A DNA stretch of 64,000 bases from Bradyrhizobium sp. Ec3.3 (lineage in GTDB: Bacteria > Pseudomonadota > Alphaproteobacteria > Rhizobiales > Xanthobacteraceae), in assembly GCF_000472925.1 (NCBI RefSeq), contig NZ_AXAS01000025.1, positions 62,001-126,000 of the forward strand. Reading direction: 5' to 3'. Both the position numbers and the translations under genes were made by a program. The notes under the pieces are model-generated. The model saw only the letters and a list, made by a program, of their open reading frames with translations, made no database searches and was not told where the DNA came from. Positions 51,273 to 58,886 of this stretch are shown here, one piece after another; position 1 is the stretch's first letter; every line of letters starts with the position of its first letter.

Positions 51273-52675
51273 TTGGAGAGTCCCATATATTTAGGCAGCC
51301 AGAGCGTCAGCTCCGGAATGTAGGTGATGGCGATGAGCGCCAGGATCAGCGGCACCAGCCAGGGCAGGATCGCCATGGTGGTGCGTTCCACGGAGAGTTT
51401 TGCCACCCGCGCAAGCACGAACAGCACCATGCCGAGCGGCGGATGCAACAGGCCGATCATCAAGTTCAGCGTCATGATCAGGCCGAAATGGATCGGATCG
51501 ATGCCGAGCTTGAGCACAATCGGCAGCAGGATCGGCACCAGGATGGTGATCGCCGCGATGGTATCGATGAAGCAGCCGACGAACAGGATCAGGATGTTGG
51601 CCAGCAGCAGAAACACCCATTTGTTGTGGGTGACGCTGAGCATCCAGTCGGAGAGCGTCTGCGCCGCCTGCGACACCGTCAACAACCAGGCAAATATCGA
51701 GGCTGCTGTGACGATGAACAGCACCGAGGCCGTTGTCTCGATGGTGTCGAAGGTCGCCTTCGCCACCGTCTTGAACGTCATGGTGCGATAGCGCACCATG
51801 CCAAGGAACAGCGACCAGATCACCGCCGCGACGGCTGCTTCCGTGGGCGTGAACCAGCCGAGCGTCATGCCGCCGATCAGGATCACTGGCGCCATCAGCG
51901 CCATCACCGCCGAGAAGTCGAAGTACCAGTCGATCGCGAGCAGCGCACCGAGGCCGATGACGACGGCCATGTTGGTCGAGACGCCGGCGAGCGTCATCAG
52001 CCAGATCGCGAGCGGGAAGCTGAAGACGATGATGACTTCGAGACCGGCCGAGCCAAGCTGCGGCCAGGAAAATGGCGTGTCGCTGCCCCAGCGATTCCTG
52101 TGGGCGAAATAGGCGACCGTCGCCATCATGAACAGCGTCATGACGACACCCGGGATCACGCCTCCGAGAAACAGCGCGCCGATCGAGACGTTGGCCATCA
52201 TGCCGTAGATCACGAAAGGCAGCGACGGCGGAATGATCGGACCAAGCGTGGCGGACGCGGCCGTGACACCGACTGAGAATTCGGTGGTATAGCCGTGGTC
52301 CTTCATCGCCTTGATCTCGATGGTACCGAGACCGGCGGCGTCCGCGATCGCGGTGCCGGACATGCCGGAGAAGATCACCGAGCCGATGATGTTGACGTGT
52401 CCGAGGCCGCCGCGCATCCAGCCGACCAGCGCGACCGCGAATTTGTAGATGCGTCCCGTTACGCCGGCGATGTTCATGAGATTGCCGGCAAGGATGAAGA
52501 AGGGCACGGCGAGCAGCGGAAAGCTCTCGACGCCCGCGATCATGCGCTGCGCCAGCGTGACGTCGGGCGTCACGCCGCTGACCAGGATATAGAGTAGCGA
52601 GGACACCGCCATGGCGAGCGCCACGGGCAGTCCAAGCAGCATCAGGATGAGAAAGCCCCCAAGCAGTAGCAGCAT
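51269..52675 (-). CDS. dctM: TRAP transporter large permease (DctM family), hexuronate module
   Basis: This 468-residue integral membrane subunit starts LLLLGGFLILMLLGLPVALAMAVSSLLYI. It has the conserved GSVIFSGMSGTAIADAAGLGTIEIKAM loop and the late block PIHFGLIMTLNLMIGLLHPPLGMVLFV. At 468 residues it is longer than the other DctM in the window (429). It lies between dctQ (4-base gap) and the dehydrogenase (4-base overlap). Uronate or aldonate is the expected cargo. Confidence 0.95.
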   Translation of the reverse strand: MLLLLGGFLILMLLGLPVALAMAVSSLLYILVSGVTPDVTLAQRMIAGVESFPLLAVPFFILAGNLMNIAGVTGRIYKFAVALVGWMRGGLGHVNIIGSVIFSGMSGTAIADAAGLGTIEIKAMKDHGYTTEFSVGVTAASATLGPIIPPSLPFVIYGMMANVSIGALFLGGVIPGVVMTLFMMATVAYFAHRNRWGSDTPFSWPQLGSAGLEVIIVFSFPLAIWLMTLAGVSTNMAVVIGLGALLAIDWYFDFSAVMALMAPVILIGGMTLGWFTPTEAAVAAVIWSLFLGMVRYRTMTFKTVAKATFDTIETTASVLFIVTAASIFAWLLTVSQAAQTLSDWMLSVTHNKWVFLLLANILILFVGCFIDTIAAITILVPILLPIVLKLGIDPIHFGLIMTLNLMIGLLHPPLGMVLFVLARVAKLSVERTTMAILPWLVPLILALIAITYIPELTLWLPKYMGLSK

Positions 52676-52679
52676 GGCA

Positions 52680-53258
52680 TCACCCTTCCGTTCCGTCGTA
52701 GGCGCCGGGGCGTTCGAGGATCGAATAGCCCTGCCGCCAGTTTTCGAGCGCCACCTGCACGGACCGGACGAACATCAGCACGAAGCCGAGCAGCGCGAGG
52801 TAGTAGACATAGTTCTTGGGAAAATTGATCGTGGTCATCGGCTCGTCGCCAATCACCTGGATGTAGATCCAGACCAGGCGGATGGCGTAGCCGAAGAACG
52901 CGATGCGGATCAGGTCGATCACGGTCGACAGCGCGCGTGCCGCGAGGTGCGGCAGATAGCGGTAGACGAGATCGACCTGGATGTGCCGCGACAGCCGCAC
53001 GCACATGGACGAGCCGATGAAGACCACGCCGATCAGGCAATAGGTCGCGATCTCCTCGGTCCAGGCATAGCTGTCGTTGAGGACGTAGCGCGTGAAGAAC
53101 TGGAGGAAGACGCAGAGCGCCATCACCCAGAAAATCGCGAGCGCCAACCAGTCCTCGAAGGCGTAATGGCCGAGATCGACCTTCGGCGTCGCCTCTTCCT
53201 CGAAGGTGTGGGCGATCTCATCCGCGGTGATCTGCCGGTGCATTTCGGCGGTGGACAT
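52680..53258 (-). CDS. dctQ: TRAP transporter small permease (DctQ family), hexuronate module
   Basis: This 192-residue protein has a longer-than-usual cytoplasmic N-terminus (about 30 residues) and then four helices: WLALAIFWVMALCVFLQFFTRYVL, IATYCLIGVVFIGSSMCV, TVIDLIRIAFFGYAIRLVWIYI and YYLALLGFVLMFVRSVQVAL. It follows dctP with a 149-base gap that is filled by a palindromic repeat, so expression relative to dctP may be tuned there. Confidence 0.93.
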   Translation of the reverse strand: MSTAEMHRQITADEIAHTFEEEATPKVDLGHYAFEDWLALAIFWVMALCVFLQFFTRYVLNDSYAWTEEIATYCLIGVVFIGSSMCVRLSRHIQVDLVYRYLPHLAARALSTVIDLIRIAFFGYAIRLVWIYIQVIGDEPMTTINFPKNYVYYLALLGFVLMFVRSVQVALENWRQGYSILERPGAYDGTEG

Positions 53259-53298
53259 GTGTTTTCTCCCAAAAACTGACGGCGCGTGATTGGCTCAC

Positions 53299-53398
53299 GT
53301 CATTCCGGGGCGATGCGTCAGCATCGAACCCGGAATCTCGAGATTCTCAGGTGCGCGACTGCGCACCACAGTTCTCGCTTCGCGAGCCCCGGAACGAC
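53299..53398. repeat. 100-base palindromic repeat between dctP and dctQ
   Basis: The element begins GTCATTCCGGGGCGATGCG and ends GCCCCGGAACGAC, with reverse-complement outer arms. It contains two internal hairpins: CGATGCGTCAGCATCG, and GGTGCGCGACTGCGCACC (53350-53367). The second is related to the TGCGCAATTGCGCA core at 24901. It occupies almost the whole dctP-dctQ gap. Such elements can protect the upstream (dctP) message and lower the downstream one, giving more binding protein than permease. Confidence 0.75.
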
Positions 53399-53407
53399 GG
53401 CCCGCCG

Positions 53408-54385
53408 TCACTTCACCGCCTGGATGCGCTCCCAGTCGGCCTTGCGATAGCCCATGCTCTCGAACGCAACGTTCTTCATCACGGTGTCGCGGAACTCATT
53501 CTTGTCGACCTCGGTCACCGTCAGGCCCTTGTCCTTGAAGAAGCCGATCAGCTTGGCTTCGTTCTGCTTGATTTCCTCGGTCGCCTTCGCAGCCGCTTCC
53601 TGGGCGACGTCGGTGAAGATCTTCTTGTCCTCGTCGCTGAGCTTCTTCCAGAGCGCGCCCGACACGACCGTGTTGAGGTGATCGACGATGTGGCCTGTCA
53701 GAACGATGTGCTTCTGCACCTCGTAGAACTTCTTGGCCTCGATCGTGGTCAGCGGGTTCTCCTGGGCCTCGACGGTGCCGTTCTGGAGCGCGAGATAGAC
53801 CTCCGCGAACGCGATCGGCGCGGTGTTGGCGCCGCAGGCCCGCGGCATCGCGAGATAGGCCGGCACGTCAGGGACGCGCATCTTGAGGCCCTTCAAGTCG
53901 GCGCAAGTCTTGATCGGCTTGTTCGACGAAGTCTGGCGCACGCCGTAGTAGGTCACCGCGATGATGTGATGGCCGCTCTTGTCCTCATAGCCCTTGGCGA
54001 GCTCCTTGAAGATGTCGCTCTTGGTGTAGGCCAGGAGATGGTTGGCATCGCGGAAAGTGTAGGGATAGTAGGTCACGCCGATCGGCGGGAAACTCTTTGC
54101 GGCAAAGCTCGAGCCGGAGATGATGATGTCGACCGAGCCGAGCGACAGGCCCTGGTTGAGGTCCGTCTCCTTGCCGAGCTGGGAGGCCGGATAGACGTCG
54201 ATCTGATAACGCCCATTGGTGCGTTTGCCGATCTCCTGCGCGGCCCAGACGGAGGCGGTATGGAACGGCTCCGAGGTCTCGTAGACATGGGCCCATTTGA
54301 GCTTGGTCTGCGCCACCCCGGCATTGGTCGCAGCCAGCATTGCCGCGACTGAAGCCGCCAGCACAATCGTCATCTTCCTGAACAC
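53408..54385 (-). CDS. dctP: TRAP transporter substrate-binding protein (DctP family), hexuronate module
   Basis: This periplasmic binding protein (325 residues) has the signal peptide KMTIVLAASVAAMLAATNAGVAQ and family features DLKGLKMRVPDVPAYLAMPRACGANTAPIAF (Arg near residue 165 for the carboxylate) and LQNGTVEAQENPLTTIEA. An upstream ATG at 54400 overlaps the ribosome site GGAGGA; the GTG at 54385 lies 8 bases after it and is the better start. It opens the leftward transporter-enzyme unit. Confidence 0.93.
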   Translation of the reverse strand: MFRKMTIVLAASVAAMLAATNAGVAQTKLKWAHVYETSEPFHTASVWAAQEIGKRTNGRYQIDVYPASQLGKETDLNQGLSLGSVDIIISGSSFAAKSFPPIGVTYYPYTFRDANHLLAYTKSDIFKELAKGYEDKSGHHIIAVTYYGVRQTSSNKPIKTCADLKGLKMRVPDVPAYLAMPRACGANTAPIAFAEVYLALQNGTVEAQENPLTTIEAKKFYEVQKHIVLTGHIVDHLNTVVSGALWKKLSDEDKKIFTDVAQEAAAKATEEIKQNEAKLIGFFKDKGLTVTEVDKNEFRDTVMKNVAFESMGYRKADWERIQAVK

Positions 54386-54446
54386 TGATTTTTCCTCCAT
54401 TGTCTAAGTCTTGTTTGCCCGGTCCGATGGTCCGGGCCGCCCAAAG

Positions 54447-55259
54447 TCATCGCCGCCGCGCGCCGCTGCTCGCGGCCTGCTTTTTTGGCGGTCGTTTTGG
54501 CTTTGACGGACGCGCGGCCGATCGTGCCGCCCCGCTGCGGGCGGACGCCGGTGCCCCGCCGGCCTCGGCTCCGAAATTTCGTGCAAAGCGCTCCTGCGAG
54601 CGCGCCAGATGATCGCGCATGGCGTCACGGGCAGCCTCGGGATTGCGCGCCGCAATGGCGTTGCGGACGACGCGGTGCTCATCGAGCGCGGCGCGCCAGG
54701 TGCGCGGGCTTTCGAAGTAATGCGCGAGCTGCGAAAAATAGGGATTGAGGCGCTGGTCGAAGAGCTCGCCGACGACGCGCACGAGAACGGCATTGCCGAG
54801 ACTGCCGGCGATCGCGACGTGGAAGGCACGATCGTGGACCATCGAGGCTTCGCCGGGATGCTCGACGTTCTCCATCGCGATCAGGGAGGCGTCGATGCGC
54901 GCGAGATCGTCCTTTGTCGCCACGCGCGCGGCCTGCTCGGCGATGGCGCCTTCGAGGAATTCGCGAGCGCGGAGCAGCTCGAACGGACCTTCGATCAGCG
55001 TTGCGGGAACGGACGTTGCGGGACTAGCGAGCTCGATCACGTAAATGCCGGAGCCGACGCGGATGCGGACACGGCCTTCGACCTCGAGCGCGATCAGGGC
55101 TTCGCGCACCGTCGGCCGCGATACCCTGAGCTGCTCGGCGAGCTCGCGCTCGGTCGGCAGCCGGCTTCCGACAGCGTACTCGCCGCTGTCGATCAGAGCC
55201 CGCAATTGATCGGCGACCTGGCGATAAAGCCGTCTCGCCTCCACAGCTTCCAGCGGCAC
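54447..55259 (-). CDS. GntR family (FCD) regulator of the hexuronate module
   Basis: The 270 residues comprise a winged helix (YRQVADQLRALIDSGEYAVGSRL, then RVSRPTVREALIALEVEGRVRIR), an FCD domain with HDRAFHVAIAGS, LDEHRVVRNAIAARN and RDHLARS, and a basic, Ala-rich tail (KPKRPPKKQAASSGARRR). The frame is open further upstream, but GTG 55259 has a perfect AGGGAGG at 5 bases. It lies between the TRAP unit and the divergent uxuB. The overlapping palindromes upstream of its start are its probable operator, making it UxuR/ExuR-like in role. Confidence 0.93.
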   Translation of the reverse strand: MPLEAVEARRLYRQVADQLRALIDSGEYAVGSRLPTERELAEQLRVSRPTVREALIALEVEGRVRIRVGSGIYVIELASPATSVPATLIEGPFELLRAREFLEGAIAEQAARVATKDDLARIDASLIAMENVEHPGEASMVHDRAFHVAIAGSLGNAVLVRVVGELFDQRLNPYFSQLAHYFESPRTWRAALDEHRVVRNAIAARNPEAARDAMRDHLARSQERFARNFGAEAGGAPASARSGAARSAARPSKPKRPPKKQAASSGARRR

Positions 55260-55309
55260 GCTGGCCTCCCTGAGAGGGCCTGTCCGGGGCGACGATCCCC
55301 GGCGACCCG

Positions 55310-55338
55310 CCAATTTTGGAAAATTGGTCTTACCAATT
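55310..55338. promoter_or_regulatory. Two overlapping palindromes, UxuR/GntR-type operator candidate
   Basis: The first is CCAATTTTGGAAAATTGG (55310-55327), with perfect 8-base arms around GG. The second is AATTGGTCTTACCAATT (55322-55338), with perfect 7-base arms around CTT; they share AATTGG. The half-sites match those of the enterobacterial uronate operator AATTGGTATACCAATT, with a 3-base instead of 2-base centre. The pair lies between the divergent gntR and uxuB starts. Confidence 0.65.
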
Positions 55339-55403
55339 GACCAGAGCATTGACCGAGGATGGCCGGCATGTCAAGCAGCGGAAAAGTAAAGGGGGAGACG
55401 ACC

Positions 55404-56870
55404 ATGCGGCTTGGCCGCGCCAATCTCGACCAGCTGCCGTCCGGCATCCGCCGCCCGGCCTACGACCGTTCCCGCGTCACGCCTGGCATCGTGCATCTGG
55501 GCTTAGGGGCCTTTCATCGGGCCCATCAGGCCGTCGTCATCGACGATTGCCTCGCGGCCGGCGCGCCCGCCTGGGGCATCATCGGCGCGAGCCTGCGCAG
55601 CCCCGATACCCGCGACGCGCTCTCCCCGCAGGATCATCTCTACACGGTCGCGGTGCGCTCGGCCGAAGGCACCGACCATCGCGTGATCGGCGCGCTCGTC
55701 GGCAGCGAGGTCGCGCGCGAGGATCCGTCGCGACTGATTGCGAAGATGGCCGATTCCGCCATCCGCATCGTCTCGCTCACGGTCACCGAGAAGGGCTATT
55801 GCCACACGCCGCAGACCGGCGATCTCGATGAGCGGCATCCGGACGTCGTGCATGACCTCAACAATTTCGACGCGCCGCGTTCGGCGCCCGGCTTCATCGT
55901 CGCCGCGCTGGCGCGGCGGAGGACGCAAGGGCTTGCCCCCTTCACCGTGCTGTGCTGCGACAACCTCGCGGCCAACGGTCGCACCGTGCAACGGATCGTC
56001 ACGCAGTTTGCCGCGCTGCGGTCGAAGGATCTCGGCAAGTGGATCTGCGAGAACGTCGCCTTCCCCTGCACCATGGTCGACCGCATCGTCCCGGAAACGA
56101 CCGATGCCGATCGCGCGGCTATCTCAACCGCGCTCGGAATGCAGGATGCCTGGCCGGTGATGACCGAGCCGTTCACGCAATGGGTGGTCGAGGATCGTTT
56201 CTCCGCGGGCCGCCCCGATCTTGCCGCCGCTGGTGTCGAGCTCGTCACTGACGTCAAGCCGTTCGAGCTGATGAAGCTGCGGCTGCTCAATGCCAGCCAT
56301 TCGGCGCTGGCCTATCTCGGCTATCTCGCGGGCTACGAGACCATCGCCGACACCATGCGTGATCCGCACTTCGCAAGGCTTGCCGCGGGCGTGATGGAGG
56401 ATGCTGCGGTGACGCTGACGATGCCGGCAGGCACCGATCTTTCCGCCTATCGGGCGTCGCTGCTGAAGCGCTTTGCCAATCCGGCGCTGCACCACCGCAC
56501 CTGGCAGATCGCCATGGACGGCTCGCAAAAGCTGCCGCAGCGACTGCTCGGCACGATCCAGGACCGGTTGCGCCGGGACCTGCCGATCGAGACGCACGCG
56601 CTCGCGGTCGCAGGCTGGATGCGCTACGTCACGGCAATCGACGAGCAGGGCCGCGCAATCGACGTGCGCGACCCGCTTGCGCGCGACTTCGCAGGCATTG
56701 CGCACGAGCAAGGTCCGGTTGCGGAGCGTCTTGCTCCGGCGCTGCTTGGCATTGGCAAGGTGTTCGGCTCGCTCGGCACCAACCCGCGGCTGCGCGAGGT
56801 GGTGACCGACGCGCTTGGCAAGCTCTATGCGCATGGCGCTCGGCGGACGGTGGAGAGCTGCTGCTCCTGA
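55404..56870 (+). CDS. uxuB: Mannitol dehydrogenase family protein, fructuronate reductase
   Basis: This 488-residue NAD-dependent enzyme reduces D-fructuronate to D-mannonate (or acts on a related polyol/aldonate). It has the Rossmann start VHLGLGAFHRAHQAVVIDD (about 29-47) and the family active-site block ELMKLRLLNASHSALAYLG (Lys, Asn and His, about 290). The ATG at 55404 has AAAGGGGGAG 6 bases upstream; an earlier ATG at 55359 lies closer to the operator and has no good site. With uxuA, it gives the two central steps of glucuronate breakdown. Confidence 0.93.
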   Translation: MRLGRANLDQLPSGIRRPAYDRSRVTPGIVHLGLGAFHRAHQAVVIDDCLAAGAPAWGIIGASLRSPDTRDALSPQDHLYTVAVRSAEGTDHRVIGALVGSEVAREDPSRLIAKMADSAIRIVSLTVTEKGYCHTPQTGDLDERHPDVVHDLNNFDAPRSAPGFIVAALARRRTQGLAPFTVLCCDNLAANGRTVQRIVTQFAALRSKDLGKWICENVAFPCTMVDRIVPETTDADRAAISTALGMQDAWPVMTEPFTQWVVEDRFSAGRPDLAAAGVELVTDVKPFELMKLRLLNASHSALAYLGYLAGYETIADTMRDPHFARLAAGVMEDAAVTLTMPAGTDLSAYRASLLKRFANPALHHRTWQIAMDGSQKLPQRLLGTIQDRLRRDLPIETHALAVAGWMRYVTAIDEQGRAIDVRDPLARDFAGIAHEQGPVAERLAPALLGIGKVFGSLGTNPRLREVVTDALGKLYAHGARRTVESCCS

Positions 56871-56887
56871 TCCCAAAATCCTGACGG

Positions 56888-57091
56888 TTAGACGCCAAGC
56901 GCGGCTTCGCCCGGCTCACGCCCGGGCACGCTCAGATGGACCTCGTGCCCCTGACGGATTGCGAGCGAGGCTGCGGCGGCGGCCGACTCGAAGGCCGATT
57001 CCTTGGTCTCGTACTCGCCGTTGATGTTGCCGTCATGCAGCACGCCCCATTGGTCGCGCACCGGCACGATCGCGTATTGAGCAAGTCCCAT
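56888..57091 (-). CDS. DUF2188-like small protein
   Basis: This is a small cytoplasmic protein of 67 residues. It starts MGLAQYAIVPVRDQWGVLHDGNINGEYETKESAFESAAAAASLAIRQGHEVHLSVPG, the pattern of DUF2188 domains (a WxV-type strand, then a helix of Ala, then strand). Function is unknown. GGGAGAGGG precedes the ATG. It stands alone on this strand, convergent with uxuB at a 17-base gap. Confidence 0.75.
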   Translation of the reverse strand: MGLAQYAIVPVRDQWGVLHDGNINGEYETKESAFESAAAAASLAIRQGHEVHLSVPGREPGEAALGV

Positions 57092-57231
57092 GGGTCCCTC
57101 TCCCGAGGCTCGATCTTGTTGCGTTCGCCGGATACAACGCTGGCCATGAGCCGCCGTTCCGCCGGAACACCACAGCCCAATCGACGGAAATTGCTCTTGA
57201 TTTTTACCCGCGGTTGGCCCACCCGGGAGGT

Positions 57232-57642
57232 ATGAGCAAGAGCGCGATCATCGCCGTCAACGCAGCCTTCTATGCCGCCTTCGCGGCCGGCGACGTCGCG
57301 GCCATGGAACGGCTGTGGGCCGACGACGACGGCATCTCCTGCGTCCATCCCGGCTGGCCCGGCATCATCGGCCGCGCCACGGTGATGGGGAGCTGGCGCG
57401 ACATCCTGCAGAACCCGAGCCGGCCGCAGATCGCCTGCGCGGAGCCGCATGCGATCGTCGAAGGCGACAGTGGACGGGTGCTGTGCATCGAGATCGTCGA
57501 CGGCACCGCGCTTGCCGCCACCAATCATTTCCGGCGCATCGGCAACGCCTGGCTGCTCGTCCATCACCAGTCGAGCCCGATTGCGCAGATCGTCGAACAG
57601 ACGCACGACGATCCACCGGGACCGAGCCGCAGCTTCCACTAA
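57232..57642 (+). CDS. SnoaL-like / NTF2-fold protein
   Basis: These 136 residues form a cone-shaped NTF2-like fold: an N-terminal helix AIIAVNAAFYAAFAAGDVAAMERLWADDD, then CVHPGWPGIIGRATVMGSW, a strand set and WLLVHHQSSPI at the end. This pattern is typical of DUF4440/SnoaL-like proteins with unknown ligand. The ATG at 57232 has GGGAGG directly upstream. Its TAA stop (57640-57642) is the first triplet of the dispersed repeat. Confidence 0.8.
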   Translation: MSKSAIIAVNAAFYAAFAAGDVAAMERLWADDDGISCVHPGWPGIIGRATVMGSWRDILQNPSRPQIACAEPHAIVEGDSGRVLCIEIVDGTALAATNHFRRIGNAWLLVHHQSSPIAQIVEQTHDDPPGPSRSFH

Positions 57643-57789
57643 AGCGCGATGAGATTGGAAGAATCGTCATCGCGCTTTTAGTCTATTGTTTGAGCATGAT
57701 CTCCGCGCAAACGCGTTCCGCGTTTGTCGCGAGGGAAAACCGCTACACGCTTTGCGCTAACGCGGCCCTTCGGGTCCGGGTCATGCTCG
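57640..57789. repeat. 150-base dispersed intergenic repeat, copy 2
   Basis: This copy reads rightwards, opposite to copy 1 at 36679-36830. The conserved parts are the ends (TAAAGCGCGATGAG and TCATGCTC) and the middle (CATGATCTCCGCGCAAAC, GTCGCGAGGGAAAACCGCT). The inner stem is AAAGCGCGATGA / TCATCGCGCTTT. It fills the gap between the SnoaL-like gene and metQ and may end both transcripts. Confidence 0.85.
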
Positions 57790-57797
57790 AGCGCAGA

Positions 57798-58580
57798 TCA
57801 CCAGCTCGGCAGCACCGCACCCTTGAACTTGGTCAGCACGAACTCCTTGACCTCTGGCGTGTGGTAGCTGTCGACGAGGATCTTGACCCACGGCTTGTTC
57901 TTGTCGGCGGCGCGGACGGCGATCAGGTTGACGTAGGGCCCCTTGGGATCCTCGCGCAGAATCGGGTCCTTCACCGGATCAAGTCCGGCCTGCGTCGCGT
58001 AGTTGGTGTTGATCGCCGCAGCATCGACGTCGTCGAGCGCGCGCGGTGCCTGTGCCGCATCGACTTCGATGAATTTCAGCTTTTTAGGATTTTCGGTGAT
58101 GTCGAGCACCGTCGGCTTGAAGCCGACGCCATCCTTCAGCTTGATCACGCCCTTGTCGCGCAACAGCAGCAGAACGCGCCCGCCATTGGTCGGATCGTTC
58201 GGGATCGAGACCTTGCCGCCGTCGGGAATGTCGGCCCAGTTCTTGTGCTTCTTCGAATAGACCCCGATCGGGAAATTGACGGTCAGCCCCACCGCCTCGA
58301 TCTTGTAGCCGCGATCGGCCTTCTGGTTGTCGAGATAAGGCTGGTTCTGAAACGAGTTGGCCTGGATGTCGGCGGCATCGAGCGCGGCGTTCGGCACGAC
58401 ATAGTCGGAAAACTCGACGAGCTGGATATCGAGCCCGTTCTTCGCTGCGATCGGCTTCACCGCCTCGAGGATCTGCGCATGCGGCCCCGGGGTCACGCCA
58501 ATCTTGATGGTCTCCGCCGAAGCCGCCGCCGACCAGGCGGCGAGCACGGTCGAAAGAATCAGAACGGAACGAAACGACAT
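57798..58580 (-). CDS. MetQ/NlpA-type methionine ABC transporter binding protein, orphan
   Basis: The 260 residues begin with signal peptide SVLILSTVLAAWSAAASA, followed by ETIKIGVTPGPHAQILEAVKPIAAKNGLDIQLVEFSDYVVPNAALDAADIQANSFQNQPYL, the clear NlpA/MetQ pattern. There is no lipobox Cys, so it is a soluble periplasmic protein rather than a lipoprotein. The ATG at 58580 (GGAG 9 bases before) is chosen over an upstream extension. No metN or metI gene is near, so it depends on a complex encoded elsewhere. Confidence 0.9.
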   Translation of the reverse strand: MSFRSVLILSTVLAAWSAAASAETIKIGVTPGPHAQILEAVKPIAAKNGLDIQLVEFSDYVVPNAALDAADIQANSFQNQPYLDNQKADRGYKIEAVGLTVNFPIGVYSKKHKNWADIPDGGKVSIPNDPTNGGRVLLLLRDKGVIKLKDGVGFKPTVLDITENPKKLKFIEVDAAQAPRALDDVDAAAINTNYATQAGLDPVKDPILREDPKGPYVNLIAVRAADKNKPWVKILVDSYHTPEVKEFVLTKFKGAVLPSW

Positions 58581-58886
58581 TCTTGGTCTCCAACGGAATT
58601 CATGGTCACTGGCCCCCGTCATCTCTCGCTTGGCCGGCGAAATCAATGAAATGGAAGTTCAAATTTGCCGTTGCAACGGGGTGCGGCTTCTCCGCACGCG
58701 GCCAAAAGGGGAATGGAGGCGGCGTCGCAACGGTGGCTGTTCCTCATCCTGAGGAGCGCGAAGAACGCGTCTCGAAGGATGATGGCCCGGCAGGTGGCCC
58801 TCGTCCTTCGAGGCGCGCGCAAGCGCGCGCTCCTCAGGATAAGGGATCGATACCGTTACCGACGGCCCCGCTGCCGATGATGCGTG
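58581..58886. other. Intergenic region with palindromic repeat
   Basis: These 306 bases hold no supported gene. At 58745-58843 is a palindromic element with arms TCATCCTGAGGAGCGC / GCGCGCTCCTCAGGAT and inner arms TCGAAGGATGA / TCGTCCTTCGA, of the CCTGAGGAG type common in Bradyrhizobiaceae. It can form one long hairpin and may end transcription of the leftward gene at 58887. Confidence 0.65.
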
